DNA from: Aricia agestis
Lineage: Eukaryota > Arthropoda > Insecta > Lepidoptera > Lycaenidae
Reading direction: 5' to 3'
NCBI RefSeq assembly: GCF_905147365.1
Contig: NC_056409.1
Location: 4,035,001-4,099,000, forward strand
DNA: 64,000 nucleotides
Under the pieces are notes generated by a model. The model ran no database searches. It saw only the letters and a list, made by a program, of their open reading frames with translations, and was not told the origin of the DNA. Below, one piece after another: positions 33,780-44,803 of the stretch; position 1 is the stretch's first letter, and every line of letters begins with the position of its first letter. The translations under genes were made by a program, and so were the position numbers.

Positions 33780-33939
33780 TGTTTAACTGGAAACTAAATG
33801 TATAAAAAACTAAAGATAAAAACCACGTCTTGATGCAAACCGATATATTCTCGTAATAATTCACAATTTTTCTGACAACATCAAAATATCTTACAAAGTC
33901 AAATATAGATTTTTAAACCTAACCAGCCAGAGTTATACA
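33780..33939 (-). repeat. 5' LTR of the BEL element
   Basis: 160 bp, TG...CA, apparently identical to 30056-30215. Promoter elements for the retrotransposon should lie here, but I could not pinpoint a TATA box. Confidence 0.95.
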
Positions 33940-33999
33940 ATATGCACGATCAAAGTGCCAAAATATGCACGAAAGATGGCCGAATATGATGACGGGGTA

Positions 34000-34512
34000 T
34001 CTATACTTATTATAAAACAAAGTCGCTTTTTTCCCTCATGTCGCTTTGTTCCCTTTAATCTTTAAAACTACGCAACGAATTTTCATGATTCTTTTAGTGT
34101 TAGATAGCCCATTTATCGAGGAAGGCTATAGGCTATATTTTATCACGCTAAGACTAATAGGGGCGAAGAAATAGAGGAAAATGTGGAAAAAACGGGGAAA
34201 ATTATTTGAAAGGGCTAACTTGAACGCGCTAATCTCAGGAACTACTGGTCTGATTTGAAAAATTCTTTCAGTGTTAGATAGCCCATTTATTGAGGAAGGC
34301 TAGGTTGTATTTTATCACGCTAAGACTAATAGGAGAATGTGGAAAAAACGGGGGAAATTATTTGAAAGGGCTTATCTCGCGAACTACTTGAGCAATTTTT
34401 ATGTTATTTGACACTGATATAAGAAGTAGACCACGATCATATCATATGCTATCGATTTTTATCATTTTTTCAGTGGCTATATATTTTATACCCGTGCGAC
34501 GCGGGTCGCTAG
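34000..34512 (+). mobile_element. Non-autonomous Helitron
   Basis: It starts TCTATACTTATTATAAAACA after an A and ends CCCGTGCGACGCGGGTCGCTAG before T. The interior repeats the GAACGCGCTAATCTCAGGAA and GTTAGATAGCCCATTTATCG boxes twice. Related to 4698-5338 and 60935-62086. Confidence 0.75.
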
Positions 34513-35864
34513 TTCCTGTATATAATAGTAATATACAGTATACCCCGGACTTACGCGATTATTGCGCGTACGTAGAATTCGCATAAGTCGAGGTCCTACT
34601 TTTCATATAAATACATATACGTAATATGTTTAATAGGGAAGAGAGTCTTCAGAAAAGAATCATTTATATAAGTTCGTCAATTGTTAGCTCTTGATTGTGT
34701 TAATCTAGAAATTCTAGAATATTTGTTTGACGAAATTCACCACTTTTTGTATTATGCCATCGATTTGTAGAGTATCCGAGTTCCGACACTGATTCGCCTT
34801 GAATAATGGAAATGAAAAACCGCGTATATCTCCGAATTCGCGTAAAACGAGGTAGCGGTCGGGGTATTACAGCTGTATTTTCTTAGTAAATATTTAATAT
34901 CATGAAATATTGCTTGAACCGTTTTCATGCATGTGTGCAGCAGATGTACAAAGAATAAATAAAATATGACGTATTCAAACAAAGGAACTCATTTCGAATG
35001 TATAAGGGATAAAGAATATACGGGGTTGGATTTACTCGCAGATAGTCTGCGCTAGACAGTTTTGTACTTAGTCTCTGTGTGACTAATAATGTAAAGAGAT
35101 TTTTTCGTTTATTAAGGTTGTTGGTGAACTGCTACTGGTGCAGAATTAGATTTAGGATAGTAAATTCGTTTTAAATGGGGAAAATAGGTAAATAAATAAG
35201 GTGGGTACTGGGTAGCATTATAAGCAATAGCACGAGGCATTTGATAAAAATCTGGTGACATTTGGGGGTAATGCAAGCATATTGTGCCGTATACGTTTCG
35301 ACAAGGACAGTAATAAATGTTTGTTGTAACTTGTAAATCATGTTCGCCTACTATGTATTTTTCTATATAATATTTAATATTACTGTAAGTGCTTTATCGT
35401 ACTTGGCGAGCGGCTTCGAGTCGGGGCGTGCTGTGTAAAAAAGGACGGGCAGTGGGCACGTAGCGAATAAAACGTCGCGGACGTGCAAAGAGATAGCAGT
35501 GTTATGTGCTTTGTATACTCCTGTAAAAATCCGTTAAGTGTCCGCGACGGCTTCACTACGCAGCCGCGGCGTGTTCGCGAAGTTGCTGCGCGCTCGCTCC
35601 CCCTTTTTTAAGCCGCATGCGGGTGACAACGTGTTGCCCGCATGACAAGAAAAACATCTATGAAATGATAGGATGCGGGCAACTTTCATGCCGACCTGAT
35701 CCGTTTTCCTGTTATGCGTATCGGAGCGATGACACACATAATGCTCGCTAATCGCTAGTATGATAATGGCCTAACAAAGAAGAGTACTCCGAAGACTTGT
35801 GGCATATTTTTCTATGATCAAAATATGCGGATCCTGAATATTAGTTATTGTAATCTATACTCAC
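34513..35864. other. Intron stretch without recognisable feature
   Basis: It holds a moderately GC-rich patch at 35400-35720 with short ORFs lacking domains. I see no gene. Confidence 0.4.
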
Positions 35865-36064
35865 TGGGCGGGTACTCGTTGTACAGTATGTCGCTGTAGA
35901 GCGCGTAGGGCGCGGCGCTGAGGAAGGCGAGGGCCCACAGCACGCACACGATGCGCGACGCCCGCGTCAGCCCCGCCATCGCGTACAGGTGCAGCGGGTG
36001 GCAGATCGCCAGGTACCGCTCCAGCGAGAACGCCGCTATCGTCAGCACGGAGACGTACGTTGCC
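35865..36064 (-). CDS. Receptor exon: TM3, ICL2, TM4
   Basis: Read on the minus strand it follows a CTCTTCCAG acceptor (ending 36065) and ends at GTGAGT (35864-35859). 200 bases, with one base of a split codon at each end. The peptide is ATYVSVLTIAAFSLERYLAI, then CHPLHLYAMAGLTRASRI, then TM4 (VCVLWALAFLSAAPYAL) and the start of ECL2 (YSDILYNEYPP). ERYLAICHPL is the DRY-box region used for G-protein coupling. The exon is strongly GC-rich against AT-rich introns. The apparent continuation past EYPPS in the open frame is intron. Confidence 0.95.
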
Positions 36065-36239
36065 CTGGAAGAGAGGAACACGGTTAGGGCCTGATAACAC
36101 CTACCGAAAGAGCGGCGACACAGTGCCCTCGACCGAGTGCATCGACACTAAAAATGCCGAGGACACTGTCACGCTACTCTCCTCGTTATGTGTAATCATG
36201 GCATTAAGGCCACACTCAAAGACATTGAATGATTTCTTA

Positions 36240-36601
36240 GGGTTGGACCTCATCTGGCAGCACGGAATCGCATTTGTTTCGCCTGTGCTACCACGTGCTG
36301 CAGTGTGCTGCCGCATGCGAACGCGCGCTGTCGCATTCCGCAGACAAAAAAGGCGATCGCGATAGCAAGTGATCGCCTTGTCGTGAAAGGATGCGTTAGC
36401 ATGCTATCGCGCGCTTCAGCGTTCCGGAGTCTCCCTGCCGACCATTGCATTTTGTCCGTGATGCCGATCGCCTCGAGGATTCCACCGCGTGCTATCGCAT
36501 TATGCTTTCTGTCTCGGTCTAGCAAATGGCAGTTCTAAGCGACAGAAAGAGCAAAGGTGACGGAAAAAGGCGATTCCGTGCTGCCCGATGAGGTCCAACT
36601 C
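36240..36601. mobile_element. PIF/Harbinger-type MITE, 175 bases from an exon
   Basis: Ends GGGTTGGACCTCATCTGGCA and the complement of GAGTTGGACCTCATCGGGCA, with TTA at both flanks (36237-36239 and 36602-36604). 362 bp, internally full of GCGATCGC and TGCTATCGC repeats. The overlapping ORFs on both strands come from that composition. Confidence 0.8.
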
Positions 36602-36604
36602 TTA

Positions 36605-37188
36605 ATGAATATCTTAAATGGGTTTCATATTAAAACCTTATTATGGGATAGTTCAGCCACAAGGACGCCGTGGTGACGTTCCCGGCTACATTTTAGTACA
36701 AAATGTTTGGAAAAAATTATCATCACCGACTATAATGTACCACTAAAAGCTGACTTTAAACTTCGTTGATGCTTTTTGCCCTACTTCATAACGATAATAT
36801 TAATTCGTAATACTCGGTAAAGAAAAATATTTTTATGATTCGTTATAATATAAGGGTTTAACAAAGAATATTACAAATTAATACCTGGTTTTTGTAAGCG
36901 TCAAATTCATTGAAAATATCACAAAAAGTAAAATTTTATTCAAATTGTATTTTGATACTGAGTGTCAGTAAAAAAGTAAGTAAGTAGTAAGTCATAAAAA
37001 AAGTACTTTTATGTTTGCGATACGGACACGTGTATGGGTGTAAAGAAGTAGAGCGAGCAAAACGACGTACAGTACACGTAAAAATAGTTTATTACAGCAC
37101 TGAAACAACCGTGTTTTAGTGTTTCCCAAATTAAACATTTTTAGATGTGTAATTAGCACGCGTTAATTAAACCTTTCTCCGTCCCTAC
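36605..37188. other. Gene-free intronic stretch
   Basis: Nothing recognised. AT-rich. Confidence 0.4.
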
Positions 37189-37198
37189 TGAATTGTAT

Positions 37199-37580
37199 AA
37201 CGCCTCCGTGGTCTAGTGGTTTAGAGCGTTGCTGCTGACTCGAAGGTCGTGGGTTCGATTCCTGCGTTGGAAACATAATATTATTTCCAAATTTGGCTAG
37301 GACGATGCAGGCTGATCACCTGATCGTCTGACAAGTAAGATGATCCATGCGTCGGATTTGCATGTAAAAAGTCGGTCCTGCGCCTGATCTCTCGCCAGTC
37401 GTGTCGGTCTTCCGTCCCATATATTATTTTTCAGTTATTCTGGGTTAAGAGAGTGAAAGGAATAGAGAGTGTTCTTGTGTACTGTGCACACAATTGGGCA
37501 CTATAAAATTACTCCTGCGTAGCTGGCCTGGTTTCAATGAAACTGGCCACCGTCACCGAAACCGGTGTGGGGAGTATTAT
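37199..37580 (+). mobile_element. tRNA-headed SINE with 10 bp target duplication
   Basis: The head is a tRNA-like sequence with an A box (TGGTCTAGTGGTTTAGAGC) and a perfect B box (GGTTCGATTCC at 37252-37262), the internal RNA polymerase III promoter. The body includes TTTGGCTAGGACGATGCAGG and the 3' part CACCGTCACCGAAACCGGTG, with a short GTATTATT tail. The perfect duplication TGAATTGTAT (37189-37198 and 37581-37590) marks a recent insertion. The tRNA-like head does not form a proper acceptor stem, so it is not a tRNA gene. Confidence 0.92.
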
Positions 37581-37593
37581 TGAATTGTATTAA

Positions 37594-38119
37594 GGCCCGA
37601 TTCGACAAAACTTCAAGTTACACGAGTGTAACTATTGTGAGAATAATTCGTGGATATTATAAAGTATTTACTCCTTCAGTAAATACTCTAGAATATCCAC
37701 GTTTGCGAACCAAGCAACTCGAAATGTATGAAAGGAAATTTTAATTATTACAGTTTACTATTTAATTAATTATTAATAATCAGTTCACAACGACACCGAC
37801 CGTGACAGTTGACACCCTGTTGTGCAAATTCTCAGTTAAATATTTTACTTCCGTCAAAATCGCCTTGTAAATATAAATTACTGTCGTATAATTACTTAAA
37901 TCTTAGGTTAGAAGTTGGTATAATGCAAAATCAGGTTACTATTAGATTAGGAAACAGTTATCCTCGAGTAAAATTTTATTCCAGTTTGGTCGAATCCGTC
38001 CTTACTCCTTAAACGCAAACGAAGAAATTCTAGAGTAATTCAAAGAACAAAATAATTCCGACGATAGTCACACTCGTGTAGCAAGTTACAACTCGTGTCA
38101 AATTTGGTCGAATAGGGCC
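37594..38119. mobile_element. TIR element (GGCCCGATTCGAC ends)
   Basis: GGCCCGATTCGAC at the left and GTCGAATAGGGCC at the right, both followed inward by ACACGAGTGTAACTA-like boxes. A hairpin at about 37650-37701 (GTGGATATT/AATATCCAC) lies inside. 526 bp. The flanks (TAA and TTC) do not give a clean duplication. The SINE at 37199-37580 sits next to its left end. Confidence 0.6.
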
Positions 38120-38121
38120 TT

Positions 38122-38366
38122 CTAATATATAAAATTCTCGTGTCACAGTTTTTGTGCGCAAACTCCTTGAAAACGGCTCAACCGATTTTAATGAAATGTA
38201 TGTACATTCGTTAGGCCCGAGAATAGGATTTATCTACTTTTTATATTGATACTAGAAATAATTTATATGGTAAACGTTGTTTTGCCAGGCTATTACATAC
38301 ATCAAAGTCGACGAAGGAGATTGGCGTAACTTTTCGTAGAGCGCTACGCGGCCTCTACAACGTGCA
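38122..38366 (+). mobile_element. Helitron-like fragment plus a satellite core
   Basis: 38122-38310 is the ATTCTCGTGTCAC family head and middle (GAAAACGGCTCAACCGATTT). At 38335-38365 the sequence CGTAGAGCGCTACGCGGCCT, identical to the core of the array at 15.8-16.5 kb, occurs once. Confidence 0.6.
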
Positions 38367-39097
38367 GGCGCAGTACACAAGATATATTTCATCGTAACGA
38401 TAAAACGTTAATTGTGTAAATAAATAATTTACTACTACTACCATTTATATAACCGTTTGGGTACGGAACTCTAAAAATGTACATTGTACAGCTCGATATG
38501 AATTTTTAATGGAAGACCGCTAATATTGCGTATATTTTGCGTAGCGGTCTAGCATTTACAGTAAAAAATTAACATAGAACGTATTACATATAAATTACCT
38601 AATAAGTATTTATTATTATTTACATATTTATATCTAATCCATAAAGTTATTATACCTAGCGGAATAGAGCAACAATCTCGAGCTGTCAAACGAAACCGAA
38701 ATTGGTTTTCATCTGTGTGAAAAATATGTGTACGTATACACTTACACAATCATGATTGAACATGATTTCTATGAGATTAAATTGTCAACGTGCGGCACGT
38801 GCCGACTGGACGTTAAAAAAAGAGTGCTGCTGTCATGTATCACACGTCTCTTTTTACCACGCAGTGTTACTTATGGTGTACATCACTCTTGCTCAGGCCT
38901 TTGTTTCTTTAGGTATATTAACTTTATGATCTAACCATGATAAAATATCTAATAATCTATCAATTTCTTTAATATCTCTTATGATAATAAATCTTTACTG
39001 AACCACCGAAGGTAACAGGACCTTTTAACAGTCCTTGAAAATAATGTTTTCGCCAAAATGTTAAAACGGTACTGGTAGTGTAGTCATAAACATTTGA
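38367..39097. other. Gene-free stretch
   Basis: AT-rich sequence; I see no supported feature. Confidence 0.4.
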
Positions 39098-39838
39098 GTG
39101 GTTCGATATTGCGTGAACCTTTTAGCTACTTCGATAACAATATACATACCTATTATAGGCTACCTATATTGTAGCTTCGTCCGCACTCACCTAGAATATT
39201 GTTCTCAAATTTGGAACCCCAATTATCACACGTACATCGAAAGAATAGAAAAAATCCAGAAAAAATTCTTAAGACTTGTCCAATTTAAATCCAGAACTTA
39301 CGTATCAAACTACTTATCGCGTTGTAAAAAATTTCATATTCTTCCACTATTTGAGCGCAGAAAAATTGCCGACATAGTTCTCCTATTTAAACTTCTCAAC
39401 GGCATCATAGATTGTCCCGAACTCGTTGAAAAATTTAGCATCAGTGTCCCATCAGCGTCACTTAGACGTCATCAACTTCTGTACGTTCCCCCAGTATCAA
39501 CAAACTATCGTCGAAACTCCTATGTTTTTAGATCCAGTAGAACGTACAATGAGATTACTCGGAGCACAGAACTAGACTTATTCTGTACCAGTATTGGTAG
39601 AGTAAAGAAGAACCTTAGCGACCCCTTTTTTAAATAAATTAATATCATATACAATATTATTATGTAAGTATTATGTTCTTTGTTTGCTGTTTGTTTCTTT
39701 GTTTAACTTCTCTAGCGTATTTTATGTGTGTGAAAACTTGTAATTGGCCTTCCTGTGTTATTTTATAACTACTTGTTACTCTAGCTGTAAGTTTTCCTAA
39801 ACAAATAAAAAATAAAAAAAAAATAAAATAAAAAATAG
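39098..39838 (+). pseudogene. LINE RT C-terminal fragment with 3' UTR
   Basis: The open frame 39098-39637 reads CSFVRTHLEYCSQIWNPNYH, then IERIEKIQKKFLRLVQFKSR. This is the region downstream of the catalytic core in Jockey/CR1-type reverse transcriptases. The catalytic part is missing, i.e. a 5'-truncated insertion. The 3' UTR has AACTACTTGTTACTCTAGCTGTAAG and an A-rich (AAATAAAA) tail to about 39838. A 60 bp relic of the same 3' end is at 28881. Confidence 0.8.
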
Positions 39839-40082
39839 TTAACAAAAATGAGCAATAATTTTTGTAACGAATAGAATCTAGTTACAAAAGTTTTGACAAG
39901 AAACCTTCTTCGTAAATCACTTTATAGAAGTTTTAAAAAGTCGTTACAAATGCATAAAAATCATTTAAATTGTTTGGGATCTATAAACTAACCAATAACC
40001 ATATACGTGTACAGAGCGGAGGACGACTTTGTTTTATATTATGTAGTGATATGAACCAATAAATATGAAGAGAAGGAATAAA

Positions 40083-40372
40083 ATCGGCCAAGTGCGAGTT
40101 GGACTCGCACACGAAGGGTTCCGTAACGTTATAGGGAAAAAATTGGCCAAAAGTAGTGTTTTTGTATGAGAGCCCCCCTTAAATTTAAATTTTATTTTGT
40201 ATTCAGTATTTGTTGTTATAGCGGCAACAGATATACACAATCTGTGAAAATTTCAGAACTCTAGCTAAAGCGGTTCTTTAGATACAGCCTGGAGACAGAC
40301 ATACGGACAGACAACGAAGTCTTAGTTATAGGGTCCCGTTTTTACCGTTTGGGTACTGAACCCTAAAAAGTG
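40083..40372 (+). mobile_element. AGGGTTCCG-family element, best copy
   Basis: It begins TCGGCCAAGTGCGAGTTGGA, then GGGTTCCGTAACG, GAGAGCCCCCCTTAAATTTA, GTTATAGCGGCAACAG and GATACAGCCTGGAGACAGAC. It ends GGTACTGAACCCTAAAAA. This unit is widely dispersed in the window (954-1865, 19080-19302, 24110-24672). No ORF. Superfamily not assigned. Confidence 0.75.
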
Positions 40373-40609
40373 GCAGCAATATTGTACCTTAGCGAAATAC
40401 CGATAGAATCAAGTCGTGAATCGTTTGCGAGGATCATTATTGTGAACGTTCGAGCTCGTCGCAGTTCATTCCGCAGACATTTTTATTTCCTTTCCAATTT
40501 GCTCGTTCATTTACGTGCCCATTCATGTCGGCGATTTATAGCACTTCAAACGGCCACGTGGAGAGCTTACAAAAGTTTAGAGTTTTGCGAATGCAAGAAT
40601 TTTGGGAAT

Positions 40610-40800
40610 CCATACTAATATTAAAATACAAAAGTGTGTTGGTCTGTTTGTTTCCTCTTCACGCCCAAACCGCTGAACCGATTTTGCTGAAAGGTGTGGA
40701 GATACTTTGAGTCCGAGAAAGGACATGGGAGACTTTTCATCCCGGAAAAACGTACGGTTCCCGCGTGATAAACGGATTTTGGCGCAAAGGAGTTGCGTTT
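40610..40800 (+). mobile_element. Helitron-like fragment
   Basis: CCATACTAATATTAAAATAC, CGCCCAAACCGCTGAACCGA, AGATACTTTGAGTCCGAGAA and AAAACGTACGGTTCCCGCGT match the interior of related copies at 56600-56773, 57940-58130 and 62087-62624. The CTAG end is missing. Confidence 0.6.
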
Positions 40801-40819
40801 ATCATCTTGACTTTATTTT

Positions 40820-41460
40820 TTTAAACGGGCAAATGGCCCACCACACATTCCCACCACTGCAACTCCTGTGTCGCCAGGATCAACAATGGTAACCAACCAT
40901 GAAAACCCTTTGATATGATCTCAGGGATGCCCGAGGGACAAGCTAAATCTGTCTTGGGACCCGCAACTAAATTAATCCTACCTTAGGAGGAGTAGGAGAA
41001 ATCCAGTTTCCCTCCCCAAGCAAAGCGGGAGACAGCCAAATTTTCGTGACATTAATGTCCGAACAAAGGGGGAAGCACTACGGAAAAATAATTAAATTGT
41101 ATTAAACCTACTTAATAAGAATGACCTTTACTTTAACTGACAAGCTTGTGTTGGATTGTTTCCAATAGTAAAATATAGACAAAAACGTTTGAAAGCACGG
41201 AAATTCTGTGCGCTGCGAGATCATCGTATACGACCCTAGAAACACCTTGGAGGCTGCTTAACATATCGGTTCTTTCCTCATGCCAGAGATCACATTCCCA
41301 GAGTATGTAACAAGCAGCTTGTTCTTGCGGGCTACCTTCAGTCGAGCACTCGCAAAGAGGAGACGGAACTAACTTGAATCCATAAAGTTTAGCTTTGAAA
41401 TTGCCGTGACTGGTTAGGAATTGTGCAACGCAGTGATCGATTTCTATCCAATGCTTAGAC
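40820..41460 (-). pseudogene. LINE C-terminal fragment (R1-like), second copy
   Basis: Minus-strand translation gives CVAQFLTSHGNFKAKLYGF, SPLCECSTEGSPQEQAACYI and LWECDLWHEERTDML. This is the same Cys-rich polymerase tail as 7805-8410, extending further upstream. The shared 3' UTR (CCACACATTCCCACCAC, AGGGTTTTCATGG) confirms the family. Truncated at both the 5' side and internally. Confidence 0.78.
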
Positions 41461-41508
41461 TGACTTTATATATTATCTCGGATGACCTCCAGGTCCTTCT
41501 GGGATCCA

Positions 41509-41933
41509 TCCCAGAAGGATAAGACATAACTTACTCTCTGATGGATGAAACCATAGGTTATTAGTAGTGCCTCGTGTACTTAGAATACCTGCGAATTTGT
41601 GTTGTTATATTAATTTATAAAATAAAAATGCCTTTGAAAAAAAATAGCAACAAAGTTACTTCTAAAACGTCTGACAATAGATTTGGTCATTGAAACGTGT
41701 CTTACACTACATGATACTAGTTCAGAACAATAATCTACAAATTATATATAAATATTAGCCATTTGAAAATAAGTAAAGTAAGACTCATTTTTAGTCCACT
41801 TTGGTTCCTGGTACCTGACCAGGTGTCACACTTAGAGCTACACAAATTCGCAGGTATTCTAAGTACACGAGGCACTACTAATAACCTATGGTTTCATCCA
41901 TTAGAGAGTAAGTTATGTCTTATCCTTCTGGGA
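41509..41933. repeat. 93 bp inverted repeat with 239 bp spacer
   Basis: Arms 41509-41601 and 41841-41933 are inverted copies with one visible mismatch (around TCTGATGG/CCATTAGA). Each end continues into GGATCC. The spacer carries no recognisable gene. Near-identity suggests a recent inverted duplication or a MITE. The ORF at 41763-42008 crosses one arm and is not supported. Confidence 0.75.
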
Positions 41934-42715
41934 TCCAGGTCTGTAAGGGTGAAAGTGAAACATATTGGCTTTGTGTTATCTTTGACAGCTCGTGTTCAAT
42001 GTCGATAGATTGAAGATGGCCTAATCCCTGCCAGATTCAAGAATAGGGGCCCATCTGAAATTGTCTAACAAACTCCTTAGCACGATTTTTACGAAACCCT
42101 TTTGTTAACTTCGACAAATAGATTTTAGTTGAAACAATTGACAATAGGTTCTGATAATAGAAACTCTATTGCGACTAGTTAATTGTCGAGCAATGGTAGG
42201 ATTATGGTATAATAACAGTCAACACTTTATCCCAAAATAAGAACCATAAATATGGTTCGATTCACTATCGCGTCGACTTTAAATCAGTAATTTCATAAAG
42301 ATTATTTCAAAAGATGGACATAAAAAAATCAACCTTATGTTAAAAGTAACCGTCACTTAAGCGTCCAGAAACATATTTATTAAATCACAGTCGCTCTTAC
42401 AGTGAATTAAATAAGGTACAGCTCTAGAGATAAGAGGTCCTTTTTATTTAATTAACAAACAGCTGGGAGAAAAGAGGAATGTTCCCAATGTTTATTCCGT
42501 CAAAATGTCGTAGACGAAGCCTTTATGGACTTTGGCTTGTCGAAAGAAATTGCGAACGAATAAATAAAATTCCAGAGAACCCTGGAGCTCCTAGACTGAC
42601 AGTGACGGGACTAAAGCTAGGATTTAGAGGTAACTGAAATAAAAAATACGAGTGGCACACGGGGTCTGCTGCGGTAAATCTTTTGCAAAGCATTTTCTAT
42701 TAACTTATGCAAAAA
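41934..42715. other. Gene-free stretch
   Basis: No supported feature. Confidence 0.4.
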
Positions 42716-43191
42716 GGGATGATGACAAGGTCAAAGATGAGCGAATTTTGTTAATAAAATAAAGAATTCACGGTAAAAAATAAGTGTTCCCAAAATTTCA
42801 GCTTGATAGCATTTGTATTTTTTTTGTTATGCGCCTTTAAAGTTGGATATTCAAGTCGAATTTTTTTTCAATTTAATTTCTTAATATTTGTATACAATTC
42901 GATAACTTATGCAATTAAAAGCAACTTTTGTTATGAAACCACTTTCATAAACGCAATATTTAATATACCTGTCGAACAAAGTTGTCTCCCGATGCGTACA
43001 AACTACGAAAGACTGACGTCATACTTTCGTAGCACTTTGTATGGAGAGTTTCGGGCAGGTCTTTTTTATGAGATATTTGAATTGTCATATCTTAGTGAAT
43101 TTTTAAGCTATCGGAGTCATTCTTTCAACGATGTTTCTATTTTTTAAGTGTCTTTCAATTACCGATAAGAAAAAAAAATAGTCATCATGCC
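42716..43191 (-). mobile_element. Uninterrupted copy of the 3.3 kb MITE
   Basis: On the minus strand it starts GGCATGATGACTATTTTTTT and ends GTCATCATCCC. It matches 3323-3629 joined to 4460-4634 through its whole length. At the point where the other copy has the foldback, it reads straight through (CGAATT, GTATACAAATATT). The one long ORF (114 codons) reads across hairpins and has no domain. Confidence 0.82.
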
Positions 43192-43725
43192 TATTCGTAT
43201 ACGTCTGGTCATGCATACAAACGCCGTGCCGAAGTCTGCCGAACTGAAACGGCGTTAGACGATGCACGGCAACGCCGCCGCACCGACCGGCATAACCGGA
43301 GTGGGGGGTGTTAGGTTTATTTTCGTTACGGAATTTATTTATTCGAACGCCACGATCATAGCCCGCGATAAAAGCTATGCTATAGTTTAAAAATCTCGAC
43401 CATTTTATCTAAAAAATAAAATCCACAGCCGAACATATTATAACCTTCTCGTATTTGGGAAGTCGGTTAAAAACTGGAGTCTACAGTTTACACGATTGGC
43501 AAAACCGAACGATTAGCAGCAAAATGAATAACCCGGGAACCACGCATTTTCCCATAAATAAGTGGCTGATTCTCATTCTATCTGATAAGTACACATTATG
43601 CAAAGCGGTCCCAGACTCCAGCCGTTATAAATGAGTGGCAACAAATACCGCGATAATTTAATACATAAAATGGATATAGAAGATATCGAAAGAAATATCT
43701 ATTTTCATTATAAAATAAAAAATAA
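43192..43725. other. Gene-free stretch
   Basis: At 43405-43475 a fragment reads, on the minus strand, AACCGACTTCC ... ATGTTCGGCTGTGGAT. The same stretch is found inside the hAT MITE at 11677-11921. No gene. Confidence 0.45.
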
Positions 43726-44455
43726 GGTAAATATTCCGTATCGCGCCACCAGCGATTTTGAGGCCGTTTTTTTTACAGTCGCGTTATAATCTGTAAACAT
43801 CAGAACTAGTATTGTTATGATGGCGCACGACTATTTCTGGCAAAAGAAAGTCGACGTTTACGACGACGACGACTATTTCTGGGTGTTGTGGTCTACGTTC
43901 CAACCTAACCGAACCTACTTTTAGACTTTCTGGATTGTGTATGTTTTTGTTTTGGCAGGGGGCTGAGCCCCCCGAGCCCCCTTTATGGGGGCCTGCGCCC
44001 CCCCGTCCCACCGCTTCGGTATCCGTGACTGAATAAAAAGGGGTGGTCTAAGGGGGTTGTATTTGGGACGGGAGGAGGGGGGGGGGGGGATGGGCAGCCC
44101 CCCTAAGCAAAGCCCGCCAAAACCAAAACTAAACACAATCCAGAAAGTCCAAAAGTAGGTTAGGTTAGGTTGGAACGTAGACCACAACACCGTCGACTTT
44201 ATTTTGTAGTAGTTTTTCAATAGGAGGTTGTATTTTTTTCCCATAGTGCCCCGTTTCCTTTAGGCCAACCAAAATTAAAATTAAAAAAAATATCTTAAAT
44301 TTTCGAAAAAAATTACTTTTTAAAAAAATTTTTTTTAGCCAGAAATAGTCATGCGCCATCATAACAATACTAGTTATGATGTTTACAGATTATAACGCGA
44401 CTAAAAAAAAAAAACGGCCTCAAAATAGCTGGTGGCGCGATACGGAATATTTACC
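43726..44455. mobile_element. Foldback element with arms of about 240 bp
   Basis: The left end GGTAAATATTCCGTATCGCG and its complement at 44455 open long inverted arms that continue through TATAATCTGTAAACATCAGA and the AACCTAACCGAACCTACTTTT/AAAAGTAGGTTAGGTTAGG block. The centre holds G/C homopolymer-rich sequence (a G11 run near 44080). Arms differ by small indels. No transposase; the ORFs are glycine/proline-rich reading of the G/C runs. Confidence 0.8.
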
Positions 44456-44803
44456 AAAAAAATATTACCTATAGTATTAGAATATGGGCCTAATAGTAAA
44501 AGTAACTACAAAAAAACTTTTATTTATTTTATTTTTATGGCAGCTGTTTACTATACGGCCTCGGCGTGGCATTAAAAATACATAGGATATAACTACGGAT
44601 ATAATAATATAAAAAAATAATGAATGAATAAAATAACCAGTAAATAATATAATAAAATATTCACTGGTTATTTTATTCAAATCTTATAACTTATAAGTAA
44701 TAACACATGACCGCGACACTATGTTCTAGAACAGGGGTCACCAATTAGTTTTACTGATTCAATAGCCGCGTTATAAATTATTTATTATTGGGAATTATTA
44801 TTT

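Larger units (their letters stand above)
30056..33939 (-). mobile_element. BEL/Pao LTR retrotransposon, internally deleted
   Basis: The unit is complete at both ends: a 5 bp target duplication ATATG (30051-30055 and 33940-33944), two 160 bp LTRs that look identical, a primer binding site, a purine-rich tract, gag-protease and remnants of pol. At 3.88 kb it is well short of a usual BEL/Pao element of 6 kb or more. Most of reverse transcriptase, all of RNase H and most of integrase are missing. The LTR identity says the insertion is recent, yet its own enzymes are gone, so it was presumably mobilised by a complete relative. It lies in the 23 or 18 kb receptor introns' neighbourhood, in the same orientation as the gene (intron 17428-35864). 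Confidence 0.93.

Noticed and set aside
35861..36100. Second open frame overlapping the TM3-TM4 exon
   Set aside because: Shadow frame of a GC-rich exon; the receptor frame has clear motifs and splice phase.
36060..36538. Cluster of ORFs on both strands next to a receptor exon
   Set aside because: Mostly inside the Harbinger-type MITE 36240-36601. Composition-driven, without splice or domain support.
37200..37275. tRNA gene candidate with perfect B box
   Set aside because: The acceptor arm does not pair. The sequence continues into a SINE body and a second copy exists at 46503-46844 with the same body. It is a SINE head.
42803..43147. 114-codon ORF
   Set aside because: Lies inside the uninterrupted MITE copy; no domain, and the other copy does not preserve it.
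43784..44244. Glycine/proline-rich ORFs
   Set aside because: Produced by G/C homopolymer runs in the foldback element.
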